Assembly: GCA_963825415.1 (NCBI GenBank)
Contig: CAWGTD010000010.1
Coordinates: forward strand, 1 to 6,750
Reading direction: 5' to 3'
Source: BP-464 sp963825415
GTDB taxonomy: Bacteria > Actinomycetota > Thermoleophilia > Solirubrobacterales > Solirubrobacteraceae
DNA: 6,750 nt
Positions within the stretch are counted from its first letter, which is position 1. The number at the start of each line of letters is the position of its first letter. The notes under the pieces are model-generated. The model was not told the DNA's origin. It did not search any database and saw only the letters and a program-made list of their open reading frames with translations. Shown here one piece after another: positions 1 through 5,748 of the stretch. Position numbers and translations under genes: made by a program.

Positions 1-58
1 CGTCGATGGGGATGACGGTTGCCATACGGGCGACGCTATCCGGCAGAGGCGCCGACAT
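1..58 (-). CDS. Possible 5' end of a further operon gene, cut by the window edge
   Basis: Ten bases after the kdpE stop there is an ATG (58-56) preceded by GGAG with about 4 nt spacing. The frame from it stays open for 19 codons to the edge: MSAPLPDSVARMATVIPID. A second ATG in the same frame (25-23) is an alternative start. The strand, short gap and ribosome-binding-site-like sequence fit a fourth gene of the kimA-kdpD-kdpE operon. Too little is visible to recognise a family. With only 58 bases, an open frame by chance in GC-rich DNA is also possible. Confidence 0.4.
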   Translation of the reverse strand, partial: MSAPLPDSVARMATVIPID

Positions 59-68
59 GGGCTCCGCG

Positions 69-746
69 TCATTTCACGAATCGATAGCCCATCCCGGGCT
101 CGGTCAACAGGTGGCGGGGCTTGGGCGGATCCGGTTCGAGCTTGCGGCGCAGTTGGGCGACGTACACGCGGAGATAGTTGGTCTCGGTCTCGTACGCCGG
201 CCCCCACACCTCCTGAAGCAGCTGGCGCTGCGAGACGAGCTTTCCCTCGTTGCGCACGAGCACCTCCAGCAGGTGCCATTCGGTGGGCGTCAGGCGGACC
301 GTCGTTCCGTCGGCGGTCGTCGCGCGCTTGGCCGCGAGATCGATCGTGAATGCGGCGGTCTCGACCAGAGGGAGGCTCTCGCCGGCAGGGGAACGGCGAA
401 GCGCGGCCCGCAGCCGGGCGAGCAACTCGTCCATGCCGAACGGCTTGGTGACGTAGTCGTCGGCGCCGGCGTCCAGCGCGTCGACCTTGTCTCCCTGGCC
501 GGCGCGAGCCGAGAGCACGAGGATCGGCGCCTCCGTCCATCCCCGGAGCCCGCGGATCACATCGCTGCCGTCCATGTCGGGCAGGCCGAGGTCGAGGATG
601 ACCGCGTCGGGTGGCTTGGCCGCCGCCGATGCCAGCGCCGCCGCCCCGTCCGCGGCCGTGAGAACCTCGTAGTCGCGCCCGCGGAGGTTGATCGCCAGCG
701 CCTGGCGCAGGCCTTTCTCGTCCTCGACGACGAGGATCCGGGTCAT
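69..746 (-). CDS. kdpE: KdpE-type OmpR/PhoB-family response regulator
   Basis: This is a cytoplasmic DNA-binding response regulator, expected to be phosphorylated by the adjacent KdpD-like kinase and to control K+ uptake genes. It has 225 residues, the same length as E. coli KdpE as I recall it. The receiver domain (about 1-118) has the acidic pair E8/D9, phosphoacceptor D52 in LDLGLPDMDG, switch S79 and conserved K101 in TKPFG. The winged-helix domain (about 127-225) has LTPTEWHLLEVL, SQRQLLQEVWGP, a YLRVYVAQLRRKLEPDP recognition region and the RHLLTEPGMGYRF tail typical of KdpE. The ATG (746-744) overlaps the kinase TGA as ATGA and has no Shine-Dalgarno of its own, so translation is probably coupled. 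Nothing is truncated and every phosphotransfer residue I can check is present. The family assignment is firm. The actual target promoters are inference, and the kimA promoter region is the obvious candidate. Confidence 0.95.
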   Translation of the reverse strand: MTRILVVEDEKGLRQALAINLRGRDYEVLTAADGAAALASAAAKPPDAVILDLGLPDMDGSDVIRGLRGWTEAPILVLSARAGQGDKVDALDAGADDYVTKPFGMDELLARLRAALRRSPAGESLPLVETAAFTIDLAAKRATTADGTTVRLTPTEWHLLEVLVRNEGKLVSQRQLLQEVWGPAYETETNYLRVYVAQLRRKLEPDPPKPRHLLTEPGMGYRFVK

Positions 747-2203
747 GGGGCGAGCGGGAGCCGCATCCGCATCGTCAGCCCGCCACCGGACGAGCCGTCG
801 GCGACGAGGGCGCCCCCCATCGCCTCGGTGAACCCCTTGGCGACCGACAGGCCCAGACCGAGGCCTCCGCCCGGGTTCTGGTCGCTCATGCGCTGGAAAG
901 GCCGGAACAGCCGGTCGCGCTCGTCGGCCGGGACGCCGGGCCCGTGGTCGACGATCGAGAGCTTCGCGCTCTCGCTCCCGGCCACCGCTTCGATCTCCAC
1001 CTGCCCTCCCCCGCCGTGGCGGAGCGCGTTCTCGACGAGGTTCACCAGCACGCGTTCGAGCAGGCCCGCGTCCACGAGCACCAGCGGCAGGTCGTCGGGC
1101 ACGTCGATCTCCACGCGGTCGACCGCTCCCGGCACCGCCAGCACCGCGGCGTTGACGACCTGGTCGAGCGGCACAGCCTCGACCTGGACGGTCAAGGCGC
1201 CGGCCTCCAGGCGGCTCGCGTCGAGGAGGTTCGTGACGATTCCACCGAGCCGGTCCGCCGACTCCTCGATCGTCGACAGGAGCTCCTCGCGGTCGGCCGG
1301 TGACCAGTCGACGTCGGTCTGGCGCAGGGTTCCGACCGATGCCTTGATACCGGCGAGCGGAGTCCGCAGGTCATGCCCGACGGCCGCCAGAAGAGCGGTT
1401 CGCTGCTTGTCGGCGACCGCCAGGCCCTCCGCTTCCCGCGCCTGCACGCTCAGCCGGCGACCGTCGTAGGCGGTGTGCGCGGCCGACGCGAAGGCCTGCA
1501 GCACCCGCTGGTCCTCCGCGAACAGTGCGGGCCCGCGGCCGACGAGCCGCAGGTCCCGCCCGATCGGGACATCGAATCGGAGGGGCTCCTGGGTGGTCCA
1601 GCCGGCCCGCTCGACCTCGCGCCACTCGTGGGTGCCGTGATCGCGCTCCTTGAGCACGACCGCCTCCATGTTGAAGGTCTGTCGCGCGCGCTCGAGGATC
1701 GTGCGCAGCGTCTCGTGCTCGACGAGATCGGCGCCGGCGAGCGCCGACAGCGTGTCCGCCTGCTGGGCGGCCTCCTCGGCCGCGCGAGCGCGGCGGGTCG
1801 CGAGCTCGACGGTTCCGCTGACCACTCCCGCGACGACCACGAAGACCACGAGCGCCACCGCCTGGTCGGCGTGTTTGACGTCGAGGGTGTGAAGCGGGAC
1901 GACGAAGAAGTAGTTGATGAGCAGCGCGGCCGCGACCGCCGAGAGCAAGGCCACGGCGATGCCGCCGACGACTGCGATGACCACCACGGCCAGGAGGTAG
2001 AGCAGTACCTCGCCCTCCAGCGAGAGCGACGAGTCGGTGTGGTCGAGCAGCAGCGTCAGCAGCGGAAGCCCGGCCATCGCCAGCAGCAGGCCAACGAGCT
2101 GGCGCCGGCGGCCGACGCTCTGGCGAGGCGCACGCCGCGTGGGGACGTCCTCGTCGAGCAGGTCTGTATCTGGGACGTAGGTGAGGCGCGCGCTGATGCT
2201 CAC
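743..2203 (-). CDS. Short KdpD-type sensor histidine kinase lacking the N-terminal KdpD/USP domains
   Basis: This is a membrane histidine kinase, expected to phosphorylate the adjacent KdpE. From the GTG start it is 486 residues; E. coli KdpD is about 894. In order: a cytosolic tail (1-34); a hydrophobic DUF4118-type bundle (about 35-134), including INYFFVVPLHTLDV; an alanine-rich linker helix (135-155); a GAF-like region (about 155-245); the H-box GHDLRTPLA with H277; N-box LVNLVENALRH (N388, N392); G1 DHGPGVP (D419); F-box RLFRPF (431-436); and G2 GGGLGLGLSVAKG (446-458). The frame is open 99 codons further upstream, but that stretch is Arg/Ala-rich, lies inside kimA and shows none of the Walker or USP motifs of the full KdpD N-terminus. 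A strong GGGAGGA lies 4 nt before GTG 2203, which overlaps the kimA stop as GTGA, so I chose that start. The missing half normally carries the KdpD domain and the USP domain, reported to bind c-di-AMP in Staphylococcus KdpD. I leave the symbol empty because the protein is only KdpD-like. Confidence 0.92.
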   Translation of the reverse strand: MSISARLTYVPDTDLLDEDVPTRRAPRQSVGRRRQLVGLLLAMAGLPLLTLLLDHTDSSLSLEGEVLLYLLAVVVIAVVGGIAVALLSAVAAALLINYFFVVPLHTLDVKHADQAVALVVFVVVAGVVSGTVELATRRARAAEEAAQQADTLSALAGADLVEHETLRTILERARQTFNMEAVVLKERDHGTHEWREVERAGWTTQEPLRFDVPIGRDLRLVGRGPALFAEDQRVLQAFASAAHTAYDGRRLSVQAREAEGLAVADKQRTALLAAVGHDLRTPLAGIKASVGTLRQTDVDWSPADREELLSTIEESADRLGGIVTNLLDASRLEAGALTVQVEAVPLDQVVNAAVLAVPGAVDRVEIDVPDDLPLVLVDAGLLERVLVNLVENALRHGGGGQVEIEAVAGSESAKLSIVDHGPGVPADERDRLFRPFQRMSDQNPGGGLGLGLSVAKGFTEAMGGALVADGSSGGGLTMRMRLPLAP

Positions 2204-4137
2204 AGTTTCCTCCCAGCAGCCGTCGGCGTTGCGCCGTTCGTATCGCCGAGCACCCACGGCACGCTCGTGACGGTCACCGCGGGTTCGAATCGAAGGCGAG
2301 CCTTGAGACGCAGCGCGGTCTGGTTGTGCAGCACGTGCTCCCACCAATGCTCGACCACGTACTCGGGAATCACGACCGCGATGACGTCGCCGGGATGCTC
2401 GCGGCGCAGCGTGCGCACGTAGCGCACGAGCGGTCTGACGGTTTCGCGATAGGGCGACTCGACCACGACGAGCGGCACCGGCACTCCGCGGCGCTCCCAA
2501 TCGCCGGCGACCGAGTGCTCGGGATCGTCGGCCACCGTGACAGCCCGCAACGACGCCGGGGCCATCGCCTGGGCGAAGGCGAGCGCCCGCAGCGTGGGCG
2601 CCAGCAGGTTCGAGACAAGGACGAGAACGTGCACGCGGCTCGGTAGCGCCACCCCAGACGGAGCCGGCGTGAGCTCCTGTTCAACGCGGTGGTAGTGGCT
2701 CCGGACCGCCTTCATCGCCGCGAACAGGATCGGCGCAGCGAGGACCACGATCCACGCGCCCTGCGCGAACTTCGTGATCAGGACGATGACGAAGACGACG
2801 CCCGTCGCCACGGCTCCGCCGCCGTTGAGCAGCTGCTTGCGGCGCAGGGCGCGCCGCTCGCCGTCGGGCAGGTCGGCCCGGACCAGCTCGCGAGCCCAGT
2901 GGCGAACCATCCCGGCCTGACTCAGCGTGAAGGACAGGAACACGCCGAGGATGTAGAGCTGGATCAGCCGGGTGACGCTCGCGTTGAACGCCACGATCAG
3001 CAGGACCGAGACGCCGCCCAGCAGCACGATCCCGTTGGAGAAGACCAGGCGGTCGCCGCGGTGCGAGAGCTGGCCCGGCAGGAACCGGTCGCGCCCCAGC
3101 AGCGACGCGAGCACGGGAAAGCCGTTGAACGCGGTGTTCGCGGCGAGGATCAGGATCGCGGCGGTGAACGCGTTGAGGAGGTAGAACGGCACGGTCTGCC
3201 CGAACGAGGCGATCGCTATCTGGCTCAGAGCCGTGCGCTGAACCCCGTGAGCGCCGATCAGGGCCGACGGATCCTCGGCCATGTGGACATGCGCGGCGAT
3301 CGCCAGGCCCGTGATGCCGACGAACATCGAGATCGACAGCACGCCCATGATCAGCAACGTCGTGGCGGCGTTGCGGCTCTTCGGCTCCTCGAATGCCGGC
3401 ACCCCGTTCGATACCGCCTCGACACCGGTCAGCGCCGTGCACCCCGAAGCGAACGCGCGCAGGAGCAGAAAGACGGTGAGCAGCCCACCGGTATGCGCGA
3501 CGTGCCGCAGCTCGTAGTGAGCGCTCTCCGCCGTGATGCCGTCGCCGAACAGCACCTTGCCGAAGCCGACCGCGAGCATTGCGTAGACGATCAGGACGAA
3601 CCCGTAGGTCGGTATGGCAAATGTGCGGCCGGACTCCTTGATCCCCCTCAGGTTCACCACGGCGAGCACGGCGACAGAGACGACCGAAAGCGCCACGGCG
3701 TGCCGCGTCAGGCTGGGCACCGCGCTCGTGATCGCGGCCACGCCCGCGACGACCGACACGGCGACCGTCAGGACGTAGTCGATCAGCAACGCCGTCGCCG
3801 CCACCAGGGCGGCGTCCTCACCCAGGTTGGCGCGGCTCACGGCATAGGCGCCGCCGCCGTTCGGATAGGCGTGACACGTCTGGCGATAGGACGCCACCAC
3901 GATCACCAGGAGCGCGACCACGATCGCCGCGACCCAGGGGGTGAGGTAGAGCAACCCGAGGCCCCCGAGCCCGAGAACGAGCACGATCTGCTCGGTGGCG
4001 TATGCCACCGACGACAGCGGGTCCGAGCAGAACACCGGCAGCGCCAGGCGCTTCGGCAACAGCGTCTCCTCGAGGCGGTCGCTCCGCAGCGGCTCGCCGA
4101 CGACCGCCCGCGCCACGGAGCCGGAGAACGTTGCCAT
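2200..4137 (-). CDS. kimA: KimA/KupA-type APC-superfamily potassium importer
   Basis: This is a probable H+-coupled K+ symporter of the inner membrane; many databases would label it an amino acid permease. It has 645 residues against about 607 in B. subtilis KimA. The N-terminal part (about 30-480) is a roughly 12-helix APC core with the KimA-type motif SDPLSSVAYATEQIVLVL (38-55), YPNGGGAYAVSRANLG (91-106), LLIDYVLTVAVS (117-128) and TALTGVEAVSNGVPAFEEP (234-252). Residues corresponding, from memory, to the B. subtilis K+-site residues D36, Y43, D117, T121, S125, T230 and E233 appear as D39, Y46, D120, T124, S128, T237 and E240. The cytosolic C-terminus (about 500-632) is a USP-like fold with IPEYVVEHWWEHVLHNQTA and a VPW end, as in KimA relatives. 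It is the first gene of the operon and overlaps the kinase start by 4 bp. The start (ATG 4137-4135) has no clear Shine-Dalgarno. The kdpDE-like neighbours favour K+ over amino acids as substrate, but transport is not proven by sequence. Confidence 0.87.
   Translation of the reverse strand: MATFSGSVARAVVGEPLRSDRLEETLLPKRLALPVFCSDPLSSVAYATEQIVLVLGLGGLGLLYLTPWVAAIVVALLVIVVASYRQTCHAYPNGGGAYAVSRANLGEDAALVAATALLIDYVLTVAVSVVAGVAAITSAVPSLTRHAVALSVVSVAVLAVVNLRGIKESGRTFAIPTYGFVLIVYAMLAVGFGKVLFGDGITAESAHYELRHVAHTGGLLTVFLLLRAFASGCTALTGVEAVSNGVPAFEEPKSRNAATTLLIMGVLSISMFVGITGLAIAAHVHMAEDPSALIGAHGVQRTALSQIAIASFGQTVPFYLLNAFTAAILILAANTAFNGFPVLASLLGRDRFLPGQLSHRGDRLVFSNGIVLLGGVSVLLIVAFNASVTRLIQLYILGVFLSFTLSQAGMVRHWARELVRADLPDGERRALRRKQLLNGGGAVATGVVFVIVLITKFAQGAWIVVLAAPILFAAMKAVRSHYHRVEQELTPAPSGVALPSRVHVLVLVSNLLAPTLRALAFAQAMAPASLRAVTVADDPEHSVAGDWERRGVPVPLVVVESPYRETVRPLVRYVRTLRREHPGDVIAVVIPEYVVEHWWEHVLHNQTALRLKARLRFEPAVTVTSVPWVLGDTNGATPTAAGRKL
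2208..2214 (-). promoter_or_regulatory. Ribosome binding site that fixes the kinase start
   Basis: GGGAGGA on the minus strand lies 4 nt before GTG 2203, inside the last codons of kimA. It is the best Shine-Dalgarno match I found next to any start in the window. It rules in the overlapping GTG over a 99-codon upstream extension, and it suggests the kinase can be translated well even though the gene sits on a polycistronic message. Confidence 0.8.
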
Positions 4138-4141
4138 GACG

Positions 4142-4168
4142 CCGGTGTACCGGTGCCCGCGCCGGCGC
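4142..4168. repeat. GC-rich palindromes next to the kimA start
   Basis: Two inverted repeats sit within 30 bp upstream of the kimA ATG: CCGGT-GT-ACCGG at 4142-4153 and the perfect palindrome GCGCCGGCGC at 4159-4168. If transcribed in the kimA direction they could form a structured 5' leader covering the place where a Shine-Dalgarno would normally be, and none is seen there. In GC-rich DNA such short palindromes are common, so a role is only a possibility. Confidence 0.35.
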
Positions 4169-4176
4169 TCGGCGAT

Positions 4177-4225
4177 CTTGACGCGGTCCTAACGGCCGCG
4201 GCTGCAACCTTGACGTCGTCTTGAC
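4177..4225 (+). promoter_or_regulatory. Three helically phased CTTGAC direct repeats: candidate response-regulator operator
   Basis: CTTGAC occurs at 4177-4182, 4209-4214 and 4220-4225, all in the same direction. The offsets are 32 and 11 bp, close to three turns and one turn of the helix, so all three would lie on one face of the DNA. Tandem 6-bp half-sites with an 11-bp period are the usual layout for OmpR/PhoB-family regulators, the family of the KdpE encoded by this operon. They lie 40-88 bp upstream of kimA, a suitable place for activation. The alternative is that the TTGACG/TTGACA hexamers are simply -35 boxes of the plus-strand gene. Binding by KdpE is inference. Confidence 0.45.
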
Positions 4226-4236
4226 AGGTGTAGCGT
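4210..4236 (+). promoter_or_regulatory. Candidate promoter giving a leaderless transcript for the reductase operon
   Basis: TAGCGT (4231-4236) matches the actinobacterial -10 pattern TANNNT and ends 7 nt before the ATG at 4244, so transcription would start at or one base before the start codon. TTGACG (4210-4215) could be the -35 box, although the 15-bp spacer is short. No Shine-Dalgarno precedes the ATG, which agrees with leaderless translation, common in actinobacteria. Confidence 0.5.
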
Positions 4237-4243
4237 CCAAGCG

Positions 4244-5260
4244 ATGGCGCTCGTCAACGCCCAATGCCGGCTGGCGGCCCGCCCGGTCGGGCTGCCCAAG
4301 GAGTCCGACTGGGACTACGTCGAGGAGCCGGCCCCCGAGCCCGCCGACGGGCAGGTGCGGGTCCAGGTCGAGTACCTCTCGCTCGACCCCGCGATGCGCG
4401 GCTGGATGAACGCCGGGCGCTCCTACATCCCGCCCGTGGGCATCGGCGAGGTGATGCGCGCCGCGGGGATCGGGCGGGTCATCGACTCCAACCATCCCGA
4501 CCACGCGGTCGGCGACCACGTCCAAGGCGTCTTCGGCGTGCAGCGCTACGCCGTGGCAGATGGCGGCGCGGTGACGGCGGTCGACACCGACCTTGCTCCC
4601 GCGCCTGTGCACCTCGGTGCCCTGGGCATCAGCGGGCTGACGGCGTACTTCGGGCTGCTCGACGTCGCGGGCGTCGAGGCGGGCGAGACCGTCGTGGTCT
4701 CCGGTGCGGCCGGTTCGGTGGGCAGCGTGGTCGGGCAGATCGCCCGCATAAAGGGAGCACGGGCGATCGGCATCGCCGGCGGGCCGGACAAGTGCCGCTG
4801 GCTGGTCGACGAGCTCGGCTTCGACGGTGCGATCGACTACAAGGCCGGCGAGCTGCGCGCCCAGCTGAAGGAGCATGCTCCCGACCGCGTCAACGTCTTC
4901 TTCGACAACGTCGGCGGCGAGGTGCTCGACCAGGTGTTGCTGCGCCTCGCGCGCGGCGCGCGGGTGGTGCTCAGCGGGGCGATCTCGCAGTACAACGCGA
5001 CCGAGGCGATGTCCGGGCCCGCCAACTACATGCAGCTGCTCGTCAACCGCGCGTCGATGACCGGCTTCGTGATCTTCGACTACGCCGCCCGCTTCCCGGA
5101 GGCGAGCGCACAGCTCGCGGCCTGGCTGAAGAGCGGTGAGCTGCAATCGCGCGAGGACATCGTCGAGGGCGACGTCGCCCAGTTCCCCGAAGTCCTGCTG
5201 CGGCTTTTCAACGGCCAGAACACGGGGAAGCTCGTCCTCTCCCTATGCCGAGACAGCTGA
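4244..5260 (+). CDS. NADPH-dependent medium-chain reductase (PTGR/CurA/YncB type)
   Basis: This is a soluble zinc-independent MDR oxidoreductase, 338 residues, the usual length. Relatives reduce the C=C bond of alpha,beta-unsaturated ketones and aldehydes (leukotriene B4/prostaglandin reductase, curcumin reductase). The catalytic GroES-like part (about 1-125) carries LSLDPAMRGWM (46-56) and the zinc-ligand cysteines of alcohol dehydrogenases are absent. The Rossmann part has SGAAGSVGSVVGQIARIKG (153-171), AGGPDKC with K183 as the likely NADPH phosphate contact, FFDNVGGEVLD (219-229), GARVVLSGAISQYN (238-251) and the closing NGQNTGKLVL (323-332). ATG 4244 starts the conserved sequence directly and has no Shine-Dalgarno, but it has a -10 motif 7 nt upstream. 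It shares a 106-bp divergent control region with kimA and overlaps the next gene by 16 bp. The physiological substrate cannot be read from the sequence. Confidence 0.9.
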   Translation: MALVNAQCRLAARPVGLPKESDWDYVEEPAPEPADGQVRVQVEYLSLDPAMRGWMNAGRSYIPPVGIGEVMRAAGIGRVIDSNHPDHAVGDHVQGVFGVQRYAVADGGAVTAVDTDLAPAPVHLGALGISGLTAYFGLLDVAGVEAGETVVVSGAAGSVGSVVGQIARIKGARAIGIAGGPDKCRWLVDELGFDGAIDYKAGELRAQLKEHAPDRVNVFFDNVGGEVLDQVLLRLARGARVVLSGAISQYNATEAMSGPANYMQLLVNRASMTGFVIFDYAARFPEASAQLAAWLKSGELQSREDIVEGDVAQFPEVLLRLFNGQNTGKLVLSLCRDS

Positions 5261-5748
5261 AGTACGTCGACCCCAACCGTCCGCGCGGCTGGTTCAGCCG
5301 CGCCTATGCCGTGTTCTCCACGACGCGCTTCGCAAGGTTCGTCTCGGCCAACGTCCTCTGGAAGCTCGATCCGTACCTCCTGCGCCTCACGCGGGGCCGC
5401 TTCGGCATGGGCCTCGTCCTCCCCACCGCCCTGCTCGAAACCCGCGGCGCGAAGAGCGGCGCACTGCGACGCAACGCGGTCATCTACTTCCACGACGGAG
5501 ATCGGGTGACGATCGTCGCCTCGAAGGCAGGAGCCGAGAAGCACCCCGCGTGGTTCCACAATCTTCGTGCCAACCCCGACGTCACGTTGGGCGGCATCGC
5601 CATGCGGGCGACCGTGGTCGCCGAGGAAGGTGAGCGGGATAGGCTCTGGACGCTCGCCGACCGTGTCTTTGCGCCCTACGCGATCTACCGCCGCGACGCG
5701 GCGAAGGCGAACCGGGCGATCCCGATCGTCCAGCTCACCGCTCGATGA
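5245..5748 (+). CDS. Ddn-type F420-dependent nitroreductase-family protein
   Basis: This is a small protein of the deazaflavin-dependent (F420H2) oxidoreductase family that includes mycobacterial Ddn, whose members reduce quinones or nitro compounds with F420H2. It has 167 residues against about 151 for Ddn. Visible family signatures are LLETRGAKSGALRRNAVIYF (63-82), the DGDRVTIVASKAGAEKHPAW segment (84-103) and FHNLRANPDVTLGG (104-117); the split-barrel fold is expected over about 50-165. An N-terminal amphipathic stretch (FSRAYAVFSTTRFARFVSANVLWKL) resembles the membrane-associating N-terminus of this family. ATG 5245 lies 16 bp inside the preceding reductase gene with only a weak GGGGAAG 14 nt upstream, so translation is probably coupled. 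An active enzyme would imply that the host makes F420, as many actinobacteria do. The substrate is unknown. Confidence 0.9.
   Translation: MPRQLKYVDPNRPRGWFSRAYAVFSTTRFARFVSANVLWKLDPYLLRLTRGRFGMGLVLPTALLETRGAKSGALRRNAVIYFHDGDRVTIVASKAGAEKHPAWFHNLRANPDVTLGGIAMRATVVAEEGERDRLWTLADRVFAPYAIYRRDAAKANRAIPIVQLTAR

Noticed and set aside
6..1469. Plus-strand open frame of 487 codons opposite kdpE and the kinase
   Set aside because: It covers two genes with unmistakable motifs on the other strand, and its translation is Arg/Ser/Pro-rich without any family signature.
2204..2500. 99-codon in-frame N-terminal extension of the kinase
   Set aside because: It lies inside the kimA C-terminal domain, is Arg/Ala-rich with no KdpD or USP motif, and a strong ribosome binding site precedes the later GTG.
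2689..4224. Plus-strand open frame of 511 codons opposite kimA
   Set aside because: It is dominated by Arg, His, Asp, Gln and Glu with no recognisable domain, and it lies antisense to a clear membrane transporter. This is the expected mirror of GC-biased third codon positions.
4138..4243. ydaO-type c-di-AMP riboswitch upstream of kimA
   Set aside because: Many KimA genes in other phyla carry one, but this 106-bp gap also holds the divergent promoter and is too short for the full aptamer plus expression platform. I do not see its conserved sequence blocks.
4138..4243. A defined sigma-70 promoter for kimA on the minus strand
   Set aside because: TACACC occurs twice on the minus strand, but neither copy fits TANNNT and the one near the start has no -35 match at 16-18 bp, so I do not call a promoter.
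3818..5146. Minus-strand open frame of 442 codons across the divergent region and the MDR reductase gene
   Set aside because: It runs through the control region and through both the MDR gene (antisense) and kimA (wrong frame). Its composition is His/Arg/Asp-rich, with no motif and no ribosome binding site.
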